Positions 52,708 to 60,742 of a stretch of 64,000 nucleotides of DNA are shown here, piece after piece. Location: contig NZ_CP062983.1 of assembly GCF_015500095.1 (NCBI RefSeq), positions 3,844,001 through 3,908,000 on the forward strand, read 5' to 3'. Both the position numbers and the translations under genes were made by a program. The notes below the pieces were generated by a model. The model was not told the origin of the DNA and ran no database searches. It was given only the letters and a program-made list of their open reading frames with translations. The DNA comes from Phototrophicus methaneseepsis (GTDB taxonomy: Bacteria; Chloroflexota; Anaerolineae; Aggregatilineales; Phototrophicaceae). Every line of letters begins with the position of its first letter. Positions within the stretch are counted from its first letter, which is position 1.

Positions 52708-53985
52708 CTATTTACCATCAACACAGTTGAATGCCGCCAGGAAAGGTTCACTGCGGTTGCCCGCGCTGTCTTCGATAGTAAGCAACCACTCAATCGGGCC
52801 GATAAAGTTTTCTGGACCTAATGTGCAGGAAACATCCCAACCAAGTACACCAGCGCGCATCGTGCCACTAAGCAAACTAGGCGAATCATGAGTGCCTTGC
52901 TCCCAATCGCCAACCGATGCGTAGACAAACTCCGCGTCCAGGCTAATAATGTCGTCGCCATCGGGGTTGATAAACTGCACTGGGCAAGGTTCTTCCGCCA
53001 GATTAGAAACAACGTTGCATTCTTCTACGCCGACAATTATGGGCTTTGTATCGATCAGGGGCGTCAGCGGATTGATTGGCTCTGATAGCAGGCCTAACGG
53101 CAGCGTCTGAACATGATCTGGCTCGTAGAGTTCGACGTGCATGTCGCCAAAAGGATTGCGGTGGTCGTCCAGTGAAATTAGCACATGTGCACCAGCAGGT
53201 GCATAAACAGTGTGTTCGCCATTGCTGACACGGCCCTGACCTGCGAGCAGATCAATCTCCATACGATTAGAATCAGCACGAATATAAGCCGTTGAATCCA
53301 GGGTGATGGTCACGCCGTTGATAATAATCGGCACAGGTGAATCATCCATCTGGATAAGGACACCGCCACATTCGCCTGTATTTAGGAGGAAGCTCTGCAT
53401 AAGGTCGTATAGCGTATCATCAACGTCGGCTTCAGGTAGTATGGTATCTCCGATATCGACACGGCGGTTTGGGATCCATCCAATTTCGCCACCTTCTTGT
53501 ACGATGCGCAGCCAGTTTCCAGTGCAACTACAAGCATTGACGAAAACTTCACTACCTTCAGCCAGGTCGCCCTTAACCGAGAAATGCGAACCAGGGCCCT
53601 CATAAATATCAGTGTCCGTTGTCAGGATACCCATAATGCCAGCGTCGTTACTGCGGACATTTTGCATCTCGACATCGCCGAAGGCAAAAAGGGTCAGGCT
53701 ATCGTTGTCAGGCTGGAGCCTCAACACAGCAATGCCCTCGCCCTCTGTTCTCAATGAGCAAACACCTTCCAGAGACATCTGGTCAAATTCTTGAGCTTCA
53801 GTGCAGTTAACGATGACTTCAACCTCGGACTGGCCATAGCAAACTTCATTTGGGCCTAGCTCATCGCAGGCTCCTAACACACTGCTGATGGCTGCTTCAT
53901 CGGGTACGCTGCACGCCGATTCTTGGGCACCGGTCGGTATAGCAAGCACGAGCGCAACAGCACACACACTCAAAACGACTCTCAT
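52708..53985 (-). CDS. secreted SH3-domain / FecR-like protein
   Basis: 425 residues from ATG 53985, with AGGGAG about 8 nt upstream. Sec signal VVLSVCAVALVLAIPTGAQ. Repeated Cys in the mature N-terminus (ESACSVPDEA, GACDELGP, EVCYG, VNCTEAQ) suggest disulfides. A bacterial SH3 domain is at about 120-175 (TDIYEGPGSHFSVKGDL ... NWLRIV ... IGWIPNRRVDIG). A FecR-like segment is at about 215-275 (VTITLDSTAYIRA ... LLAGQGRVSNGEHTVYAPAG). The C-terminal 120 residues look like an Ig-type beta domain (VGEECNVVSNLAEEPCPVQF). Exported; binding partner unknown. Stands alone. Confidence 0.75.
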   Translation of the reverse strand: MRVVLSVCAVALVLAIPTGAQESACSVPDEAAISSVLGACDELGPNEVCYGQSEVEVIVNCTEAQEFDQMSLEGVCSLRTEGEGIAVLRLQPDNDSLTLFAFGDVEMQNVRSNDAGIMGILTTDTDIYEGPGSHFSVKGDLAEGSEVFVNACSCTGNWLRIVQEGGEIGWIPNRRVDIGDTILPEADVDDTLYDLMQSFLLNTGECGGVLIQMDDSPVPIIINGVTITLDSTAYIRADSNRMEIDLLAGQGRVSNGEHTVYAPAGAHVLISLDDHRNPFGDMHVELYEPDHVQTLPLGLLSEPINPLTPLIDTKPIIVGVEECNVVSNLAEEPCPVQFINPDGDDIISLDAEFVYASVGDWEQGTHDSPSLLSGTMRAGVLGWDVSCTLGPENFIGPIEWLLTIEDSAGNRSEPFLAAFNCVDGK

Positions 53986-54092
53986 GAGCAAAACTCCCTT
54001 CTAAGTTACTGTAAATCACTAAATTCAGTTGCTACCTTTTATGCTCACGGATGCTCGTTTCAGGCTGGCATATCTTTCAAGATGGTCACGTA

Positions 54093-54524
54093 TCACGTGG
54101 CATTAACTGAATGACCAGGCGGCAGGGTAATCTTGTACGGTTCAATCTGCTGATTGCGCAAATCACTCTCCAGGCTTTCGATCTGCATGGTTTCGTATTG
54201 AGATAAGATTTGGTCAGCAGGCTGCACGTAGACTAACGTTTGTTGGGCTTTGTTAGTGAAGAACTCCGTGAAGGAAACACACAGGCCTTCTGCAATCTGA
54301 GGAGGTGATTCTAGATTTGGTGAGTCATCCCCGCGTTCAATGGGACTAACAGCATTGATTGACAGTTCGGTTCGTGATGAGAGCTCGCGAACGAGCAGAT
54401 CAAGCGACTCACAGACAATAGGAATTGTAGGGCCTATATCACTAGGGACTGAACGGTGCACACTATCCTCACTTTTATTACATTCAAAGTGTACGACTTT
54501 CAACAAATAGTGTGACAGTGACAA
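54093..54524 (-). pseudogene. degenerate XRE-family regulator with truncated cupin domain
   Basis: 143-residue frame. SSRTELSINAVSPIERGDDS followed by LESPPQIAEGLCVSFTEFFT corresponds to the conserved helix-turn-helix region of XRE-cupin regulators (typical form: LSxxxLSxIERGxxSPxLxTLxxIAxALxVSxxxFF), but with substitutions at usually fixed positions (Pro in the recognition helix, SPPQ for STLQK). The cupin part starts (IEPYKITLPPGHS) and stops within about 10 residues of its first strand. This looks like a broken gene, with stop and lost 3' half. It lies between the SH3 protein and the tRNA-like repeat. Confidence 0.55.
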
Positions 54525-55148
54525 ATGTCATGAGCCATAAGCAAAATATTGGGGGCTTTCAGCCAAGCGTATTGGAGGGCAATTGAGGTAGCGCCAATTA
54601 GAAATAGAGACTTTATGGCTGTTCTTTGACAGCCACTTTCCTGTTGGGATAAAGCCAGTGACCATGGCTCACCTGACGATGTACGCCAACAACTGATTGC
54701 GAAGATGATGACAATGTTTTTAACTACGATGACTCAGTTCTTGATATCGCTTCACATGGTGATTTTGGCATCGTTCTGAAATTCAACACTTGTGCCGAAC
54801 GAAGTACTAGAGGGAGTAAGTGAGGAAATGAAAAGGGCACAAGCACTCTTGGAAATGCTTGCACCCAGTGCGGGAGCGCCGGGATGTATGCACATAAACA
54901 CATGTAAGCTTTTTTTGAAAAGCAGCATACTAACTTGCTTGTATCTATCTTAAAAATCTGGTCATAAATTGACGAAGGTAACTATATAACATCCATGAAG
55001 GAAAGATCAGGAGTGGGAAACGTGTAAGCCTACGATCACCCTTCAACATACTCCGAACGATCATCATTTAGATGCGCAAGTTTACTGTGACATAGGTTAC
55101 TGCAATTGGCATTCTCTCTTGTTACAATTTGAGTCGTAAGGGGGATCC
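54525..55148. other. intergenic region with decayed tRNA-flank repeat
   Basis: 624 bp with no intact gene. About 54690-54884 is a diverged direct repeat of 60310-60519 (tRNA-Asp flank). A small hairpin GGCTGT/ACAGCC is at 54617-54634. The promoter of the MalT-like gene must lie near the right end. Confidence 0.6.
54690..54884 (+). repeat. decayed copy of the tRNA-Asp 3' end and flank
   Basis: GAGGAAATGAAAA, then a hairpin AAGCACTCTTGGAAATGCTT, then CGGGAGCGCCGGGA (54871-54884) match 60456-60519 in order and orientation. The last 14 bp correspond to the tRNA-Asp 3' end with one mismatch. Upstream, GATTTTGGCATCGTTCTG matches GACTTTGGGATCGTTCTG at 60393-60410. No complete tRNA is present. Confidence 0.75.
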
Positions 55149-57785
55149 ATGCCGTTCCTACTTCGAACAAAAATCCAAATTCCGCCGATACCCAGCCAAC
55201 ACGTTTATCGAGAGCGTTTGGAGCTTGATGCACGGCTTAAGACCGACCAGCAACTGGTGCTGGTCTCGGCACCGGCGGGTTTTGGCAAATCCTCTTTCCT
55301 AATTGAATGGGCGCATCACCTCCGACAGAGTGGCACCCGTGTTGCCTGGTATGCCTTAGATGAACGAGACAATGATCCGGCACGTTTTGGCGCGTATATA
55401 CAGTCTGCCTTCCAACTCGCACATGAGGGTCACTCGTTCGGGGAGCACTTTCCGGAACAAACCGGCCCCCAGGAAGCCATAAGTGCCATCGTCAATTATG
55501 TTGCTGATGAGGCAACGCCTTTTGTTTTTATCATCGACGACTATCATCTTATAACCGAGCCTCAGATTCATGAGGCAGTGGGACTGTTAGCAGATTACAT
55601 GCCACCCAATATGCGTCTGGCGATTGGCACAAGAGCCGACCCACCCCTCCAACTGGCCCGGCTACGAGCCCAGGGCAAGATCGCAGAATTACGCATGGCT
55701 GACCTCCGCTTTAATCCTGAAGAAATATCAAATTGGTTCCAACATGCTTTGGGATGGCTTCCGACAAAAGATCTTCTAATACAGTTGGACGATCTGACAG
55801 AAGGCTGGGCCGCTGTCCTGGCACTGATTATGATGAGCCAGGATCACCCTAATCAAGATCAATTTGCAAACCAACTCGCACACTATTCTTTAGCCCAGCG
55901 ACATATCTTTGACTACCTGATGCAAGAGATTTTTGAAAATCTGCCAGAGACCGTTAGGAATTTTCAACTGGATACGTGCGTCTTGAATCGACTTCATCCG
56001 CTCGTGTGCCGTGTCTTGACGGATAGCGATTCTGCCCCGCGCCTGCTCAATCAATTGGCCACACAAAGCCTGTTTGTAATTCCACTTTCCGATACAGAAC
56101 CGATCTACCGCTATCATCACCTGTTCGAGCAGTTCCTGCGCCAGTATTTGCAGATGCATGATCCAGAACACTTCTTAAAGCAGCAACGGCTGGCAGCCAA
56201 ATGGCATGCGGAACAAGGTCATATTGTGGAAGCAGTCGATCATGCCCTAAGCGCACAGGATTACGATTATGTCGCTAGCCTGATAGAAGAAGAAGCCTGG
56301 CAAGCCCTGACAAATCGTGGCGAGATCGTGACGATTATGCATTGGTTGTCTCACATCCCGGATGAGACGCTGGATCATCATCCTCGTCTTTGCCTCTACT
56401 TCTCGAGAGCGTGTTATCTAACAGGCGACATCAAGATATCAGATGAATACATCACCAGGGCGATGAAACAACTTGACCATACCGAGCTTTCCCTGTCTGA
56501 AGAGCAATCGTTGCGCGCTATCGCCTACAACTATTCGGCGACCCTCGCTGCCTATCGTGGCGAGATCGGAGCAGGCTTGGAATGGATCCGGCAAGCGAAC
56601 AATTTAATCAATCATGTAGAAGGTTTAGACCGCGTCCGAATCGCGAATACAGAAGGTTATTTGCGCTATCTTATTGGTGATGTTCCCCAGGCACGACGTG
56701 CCTATCAAACTGCCCTACAACTCGCGCAGGAAATAGATCATCAGTACTTGACACTCGATGCCCAATATTACTTAGCACAGATTGACCTTTTGGCTGGTGA
56801 TTTGCAGGGGGTGCAAGATCGTTGTCAGTCCATCCTCGCCAAAGCATCCGTCAAAATCGGGCCCTTGAGCATTATCATGTTGCCACTGGTGTTTGTGTAT
56901 TATCAACGTAACCAGATTATCGAAGCAGAAGCACTCGTGCGGGATGCCATTACCCTGGCACGACGCGCCAATATTCCTGATGCGTTATGGTGGGCTTACT
57001 TGCTGTTGGCTGATGTCATGTGGGCTCGTGGAGAATATGATGAAGTTAAAATCTGCCTTGAACAAGCTGTCACCTATTCTCAAGGCTTCGCCAGCCCTGT
57101 GATGGCGTTACGCATCGGCGCAGCCGAAGCGAGGCTTGCGCTGCAAATGAACGATATAGACGCCGCCATAGAATGGGCACAAAAATTCCAGGCGAGCGAG
57201 CCCTCGCGCTATTATCGCGATCAGGAAAATCTGGTTCTGGTGCGGGTCTATCTAGCGCAAGGAAACACCCATTCAGCACTCGCAATTTTAGAAGAAGTCA
57301 TCACGCAGGCACAAGAAGCCGGTCGCCTAAGCAGTGTGATGACAGGCGAACTGCTACGGGCGCTGGCCCAACAGCAAATTTCTGGACCAGATGATCCGAC
57401 GAGCCTGTCATCGCTCGAACACGTACTCCAAATCGCACAAGCACAGGGCGTTGTGCGTCTCTTCCTGGACCTGGGACAACCTGCTCAGCGCCTACTCCAT
57501 ACGGCTGTCATGCGTGACATCTACCCGGACCATGCTCAGCGGTTGTTAGATATTGCTGCCGATGCACAGGCCGTTCAGCATCCGGCGGATGTGCTAACAG
57601 ACCGGGAAATTGAAGTACTGGCACTGATCGCAGAAGGGGCCAGCAATCAAGTCATCGCTAATGAACTCGTCATCAGCCTCGGAACCGTTAAGAGCCATAT
57701 TCACCACATTATGAACAAGCTTGATGCCCAGAATCGCACAGAAGCCGTGAACAAAGCGCGGTCGCTGCACATCCTCGCTGATTAA
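55149..57785 (+). CDS. MalT-type ATP-dependent LuxR-family regulator
   Basis: 878 residues. The N-terminus LLRTKIQIPPIPSQHVYRER and Walker A SAPAGFGKSSFLIEW (about 39-53) with Walker B PFVFIIDDYHLI (about 122-133) form the STAND-type ATPase. A winged-helix/arm region follows, with FEQFLRQYLQMHDPEHFLKQ near 320. A long TPR sensor domain covers about 400-780. The C-terminal LuxR helix-turn-helix is at about 815-875 (LTDREIEVLALIAEGASNQV, then IANELVISLGTVKSHIHHIM). MalT-like proteins bind an inducer and oligomerise on target promoters. The three genes downstream are the likely targets. Confidence 0.92.
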   Translation: MPFLLRTKIQIPPIPSQHVYRERLELDARLKTDQQLVLVSAPAGFGKSSFLIEWAHHLRQSGTRVAWYALDERDNDPARFGAYIQSAFQLAHEGHSFGEHFPEQTGPQEAISAIVNYVADEATPFVFIIDDYHLITEPQIHEAVGLLADYMPPNMRLAIGTRADPPLQLARLRAQGKIAELRMADLRFNPEEISNWFQHALGWLPTKDLLIQLDDLTEGWAAVLALIMMSQDHPNQDQFANQLAHYSLAQRHIFDYLMQEIFENLPETVRNFQLDTCVLNRLHPLVCRVLTDSDSAPRLLNQLATQSLFVIPLSDTEPIYRYHHLFEQFLRQYLQMHDPEHFLKQQRLAAKWHAEQGHIVEAVDHALSAQDYDYVASLIEEEAWQALTNRGEIVTIMHWLSHIPDETLDHHPRLCLYFSRACYLTGDIKISDEYITRAMKQLDHTELSLSEEQSLRAIAYNYSATLAAYRGEIGAGLEWIRQANNLINHVEGLDRVRIANTEGYLRYLIGDVPQARRAYQTALQLAQEIDHQYLTLDAQYYLAQIDLLAGDLQGVQDRCQSILAKASVKIGPLSIIMLPLVFVYYQRNQIIEAEALVRDAITLARRANIPDALWWAYLLLADVMWARGEYDEVKICLEQAVTYSQGFASPVMALRIGAAEARLALQMNDIDAAIEWAQKFQASEPSRYYRDQENLVLVRVYLAQGNTHSALAILEEVITQAQEAGRLSSVMTGELLRALAQQQISGPDDPTSLSSLEHVLQIAQAQGVVRLFLDLGQPAQRLLHTAVMRDIYPDHAQRLLDIAADAQAVQHPADVLTDREIEVLALIAEGASNQVIANELVISLGTVKSHIHHIMNKLDAQNRTEAVNKARSLHILAD

Positions 57786-57817
57786 TCCCTTCAGGCAATA
57801 AACGCTAAATCTAACTT

Positions 57818-57894
57818 CTGGTTGATGACAGCCCCCGGTGGTTTACGACTATCTTCAAGATAGTTGATTACGTAAACGGTTCTTCATCAACCAG
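57818..57894 (+). promoter_or_regulatory. 77-nt three-tier hairpin leader, candidate cis-regulatory RNA
   Basis: Outer stem CTGGTTGATGA (57818-57828) with TCATCAACCAG (57884-57894), 11 perfect pairs. Middle stem GTTTACG (57841-57847) with CGTAAAC (57871-57877). Apical stem ACTATCT with AGATAGT (57848-57864). The 3' arm ends in CCAG, which runs straight into the GGGAG ribosome site of the gene at 57905. Folding would therefore partly cover or crowd that site. It could equally be a terminator-like or protein-binding cruciform. Confidence 0.65.
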
Positions 57895-57904
57895 GGAGTA
57901 AATC

Positions 57905-58432
57905 ATGCTGAAGAATATATTCATCGCTGTCGTCGCGATCGTTGTTACCGGCGGCGTGCTGACCTATGTGCTGGCACAACAACTGACGGATACAGCACGC
58001 ATTAATCGCGTTGCCCACAGCATCGCCAACTTTGACCTGCCAGCAGGCTACCAAGCTGACTATGCGGTCGAAATCCTCGACTACACTATTGCAGCCTACC
58101 AATCAGCAGATGGTCATGGCCATTTGGCTCTGCTACAAGCACCAGCAAACGTCATTCCGAACGAACAGGTCATGCAGGGCTATGTCGCGAACAACGACCA
58201 GCAAACAATGACATGGTCGTCATCGACACTCGTTGGTAGTGAGCAGCATCTTGTCCGAGGCCAGCCAGCGACCGCCATGATCACAGATCGCATCAATAGT
58301 GAAGGCGAAACGTACCGCAGCCTGAATATGGTCTTTGAAGGCGAAAATGGCACTATCTTATTGGTCATCAACCAGCCGCTCACTCAGTGGGATGACGCGA
58401 GCATAGAGGCCTTCATCGCCTCCATCCGATGA
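57905..58432 (+). CDS. membrane-anchored protein of unknown function
   Basis: 175 residues. One N-terminal membrane segment (IFIAVVAIVVTGGVLTYVLA) with a short cytoplasmic MLKN; the rest is outside. No known motif is recognised. FDLPAGYQADYAVEILDYTI and LALLQAPANVIPNEQVMQGY look like a compact alpha/beta domain, with ILLVINQPLTQWDDASIEAF at the end, a pattern seen in small exported proteins that share operons with hydrolases. It follows the hairpin leader and is 9 bp ahead of a pyridoxamine-oxidase-like gene. Function unknown. Confidence 0.75.
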   Translation: MLKNIFIAVVAIVVTGGVLTYVLAQQLTDTARINRVAHSIANFDLPAGYQADYAVEILDYTIAAYQSADGHGHLALLQAPANVIPNEQVMQGYVANNDQQTMTWSSSTLVGSEQHLVRGQPATAMITDRINSEGETYRSLNMVFEGENGTILLVINQPLTQWDDASIEAFIASIR

Positions 58433-58441
58433 GGTGGCACC

Positions 58442-58795
58442 ATGAACAAGACCCTGCGTCAGCGCGTAATGGACCTCTTTCATCAATACGATACCGTGAT
58501 GCTGGTAACGTGTGGACAAGCTGGCCCGCAGATCAGCCAAGTCGCCTACAGACCAGAGGCAATCGATCTGCACCTGTTTGTCCCACACAATTCAGACCAT
58601 CTTTTCAACCTGGAATCACAGTCGGACGTCGTGCTGGTATCACCTGCATGGAAGTTAATGGGAAAAGCCACTCTTGAGCCGAAAACGAGTCATCCAGCGC
58701 TCGAAAACTGGCAACGAGTCGTGAAGGTGACCCCCTACCGTCTGCATGTCCTGGCTAAAGACGGCCAGAACCCGATCGAAACAATCGATTTCTAG
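58442..58795 (+). CDS. pyridoxamine 5'-phosphate oxidase-like flavin-binding protein
   Basis: 117 residues, soluble. Split-barrel fold typical of small FMN- or F420-binding proteins: YDTVMLVTCGQAGPQISQVA as the first strands, LHLFVPHNSDHLFNLESQSD in the middle with VVLVSPAWKLMGKATLEP. The C-terminus is short. It is much smaller than true PdxH (about 210 residues), so vitamin B6 synthesis is unlikely; an F420- or FMN-dependent reductase or binding role is more likely. It is co-transcribed with the genes on either side. Confidence 0.7.
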   Translation: MNKTLRQRVMDLFHQYDTVMLVTCGQAGPQISQVAYRPEAIDLHLFVPHNSDHLFNLESQSDVVLVSPAWKLMGKATLEPKTSHPALENWQRVVKVTPYRLHVLAKDGQNPIETIDF

Positions 58796-58818
58796 ATACC
58801 GAAACTTAAGGAAAAATC

Positions 58819-60150
58819 ATGACAAACACGCTATCCCTTGAACCTCGTGCAAAGGCGAAACAAGCTTCAGCACGCCGCCAACAGCGCCATCCGATTCGCC
58901 GGCTCATAACGGGACTACTCCGTACCGTCGCCTTGCTGATTGTCATCATCAGCGGCCTTCCGATTGTATTGCTCTATTTCGTGACAGCCGTCCCGGTCTT
59001 TTTAGCAGGTATCCTGACTCTGATTGACCTTGGCCTGATCGCCGCCCTGTTCTACTTCGACCAGACGCCTCGGCTGGTCATTAGCAACGTGATTATCTGG
59101 ATATTTGTCTCTATGATAGCGATCGCCTTGTCCCAGCACTTTGCTTCCACACCGCCCATTATGGACGCAAATGGTAAGCCAATTCGCGGCAGCATCGCCA
59201 CTATGGAAGCCGTTGAGCTCAATGGCAGCCAGCAATGGATCACGATCCGTGGCAATGACACGAACAACCCGATTCTGCTATTCCTGGCGGGTGGTCCGGG
59301 GGGTAGTGAATTGGTCATGACTCGGCGTTACCTGGGTGATCTCGAAGCGCATTTCGTCGTCGTGAACTGGGATCAACCAGGGACAGGCAAATCCTATGGT
59401 GCAGTTCCATTTGATGAGCTAACACCAGAGCGCTATGTTGACGATGCTCATGCGCTAGCGCTGTACTTGCGCGAGCGATTCGACAAAGAAAAGATTTACG
59501 TCTTTGGCGAATCCTGGGGCAGCATTATCGGTGTGTGGTTGGTTCAGCAGTACCCGGATTTGTTTTATGCGCTCATCACCACCGGCCAAATGGTCGATCC
59601 TGTTGAAAACGACATTCTCATGTATGATCTCGCCTTTGAACTGCTCACCGAACAAGGGCGCAATGACGATGTTGAGATGCTGCGCCGCAACGGCCCCCCA
59701 CCCTATACCTCTGGTGAACTGCTCGGCAAGTTTGGGGCTATCAATGGCGTTCTCAACAACTATATGGACGCACACGCTCACGGTGAAGGAACACATCACA
59801 ACCTGCTCATCGACTCTTTGGGAGCTCAAGAATATGGACTGGTTGATAAAGTAACCTGGCTACTTGGCTTGGCGAAGACCTTCACGACCGTGTATCCTCA
59901 AATTTATGATGTGGACCTCAGAATGCAAGCGCCACGTTTAGAGATACCCGTGTACATGATTAAGGGTCGATGGGATGTGAATGCACCGAATAGCTTGGCA
60001 GAAGAATACTTCAACCTGCTTGAAGCACCACACAAAGAATGGTTCTGGTTTGAGGATTCTGCCCACACACCAAGTTGGGATGAACCTGCACATTTTACTG
60101 ATGTCATAGTCAATACCGTTCTAGCACAGACGCAACCGGACACCCAGTAA
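58819..60150 (+). CDS. membrane-tethered alpha/beta hydrolase (proline-iminopeptidase-like)
   Basis: 443 residues. Three or four membrane segments at about 30-110 (LLRTVALLIVIISGLPIVLL, VFLAGILTLIDLGLIAALFY, LVISNVIIWIFVSMIAIAL) precede an alpha/beta-hydrolase domain (about 130-440). The oxyanion loop LAGGPGGSE and nucleophile elbow VFGESWGSIIG (Ser about 236) are clear. The acid is likely Asp in IKGRWDVNAP and the base His in FEDSAHTPSW. The GGPGG form and WDQPGTGKS are those of proline iminopeptidases and related epoxide or peptide hydrolases. The membrane part is unusual for this family. It is the last gene of the unit downstream of the MalT-like regulator. Confidence 0.85.
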   Translation: MTNTLSLEPRAKAKQASARRQQRHPIRRLITGLLRTVALLIVIISGLPIVLLYFVTAVPVFLAGILTLIDLGLIAALFYFDQTPRLVISNVIIWIFVSMIAIALSQHFASTPPIMDANGKPIRGSIATMEAVELNGSQQWITIRGNDTNNPILLFLAGGPGGSELVMTRRYLGDLEAHFVVVNWDQPGTGKSYGAVPFDELTPERYVDDAHALALYLRERFDKEKIYVFGESWGSIIGVWLVQQYPDLFYALITTGQMVDPVENDILMYDLAFELLTEQGRNDDVEMLRRNGPPPYTSGELLGKFGAINGVLNNYMDAHAHGEGTHHNLLIDSLGAQEYGLVDKVTWLLGLAKTFTTVYPQIYDVDLRMQAPRLEIPVYMIKGRWDVNAPNSLAEEYFNLLEAPHKEWFWFEDSAHTPSWDEPAHFTDVIVNTVLAQTQPDTQ

Positions 60151-60231
60151 ATCAAGAAGTAGTGCTCTTTTGATGTCTATTGCAAACACCTTGACGCTAC
60201 AGTCGTCGAGAATGTGAGTAGGCCGATATAC

Positions 60232-60266
60232 ATAGCTATTTCTCAGTTGGCTTGAGAAATAGCTAT
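60232..60266 (+). terminator. perfect 14-bp hairpin after alpha/beta hydrolase
   Basis: Arms ATAGCTATTTCTCA and TGAGAAATAGCTAT with a 7-nt loop, about 80 bp after the hydrolase stop. No long T-run follows, so it may be a factor-assisted terminator or an mRNA 3' end. Confidence 0.55.
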
Positions 60267-60464
60267 TCTGACTTATTGGAAACCACTGGAAACAATGTGA
60301 AAGAGTTGGCTCCCCTATCGAAGCCAGGAAGCAACTACTTGCACAAATCATTGACCGATTTTTGTCTACAATATAAAGTCAGCACTATATGGCGACTTTG
60401 GGATCGTTCTGGATAATTCTACTATCGCGCCAGATGAGGTATTGGAGAACATAAGCGAGGAAAT

Positions 60465-60501
60465 GAAAAAGGGTGCAAGCACTCTTGAGATGCTTACACC
60501 C
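60465..60501 (-). terminator. Rho-independent terminator of tRNA-Asp
   Basis: On the minus strand an 11-bp stem GGGTGTAAGCA/TGCTTGCACCC (one mismatch) is followed by TTTTT, starting 5 nt after the tRNA 3' end. Confidence 0.8.
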
Positions 60502-60505
60502 AGAG

Positions 60506-60578
60506 CGGGAGCGACGGGATTCGAACCCGCGATCTCCACCTTGACAGGGTGGCATGTTAACCGCTACACCACGCCCCC
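60506..60578 (-). tRNA. tRNA-Asp (GTC anticodon)
   Basis: On the minus strand the 73-nt sequence folds as a cloverleaf. The acceptor is GGGGGCG with CGCTCCC (one G-T pair). The anticodon stem CCACC/GGTGG has loop CTGTCAA, giving anticodon GTC at 60543-60545. The T-arm is GCGGG-TTCGAAT-CCCGT. The discriminator base is G, as in tRNA-Asp. CCA is not encoded. The gene has its own terminator and lies between the hydrolase unit and the cytochrome lipoprotein gene. Confidence 0.95.
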
Positions 60579-60742
60579 AACTAACTTTGAAAATCATATC
60601 AGCCGCTGTCTGCTCTGTCAAGGATGAGCCCGGAAAACACTGCCTAATTCTCGGAATATTCGCCACTCCGCAATGTGTCGGCTCAGCAACACAAGTAAGC
60701 AGGATCACTGAGCCCTTCCACATAAAGCTTCAAAAGTATAGG

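Larger units (their letters stand above)
60151..60505. other. intergenic region with hairpin and coding relic
   Basis: 355 bp. It contains the hairpin at 60232-60266, a decayed coding-like segment from about 60310 matching 54690 onward, and the terminator of the tRNA gene. In one frame it reads GDFGIVLDNS and ISEEMKKG, which may be an old gene end. Confidence 0.6.

Noticed and set aside
54871-54884. possible second tRNA gene
   Set aside because: Only the 3' acceptor/T-arm segment is present; no anticodon arm can be formed.
55149-60150. integrative element with its own integrase
   Set aside because: No integrase, transposase or replication gene is present; only the flanking repeats hint at integration.
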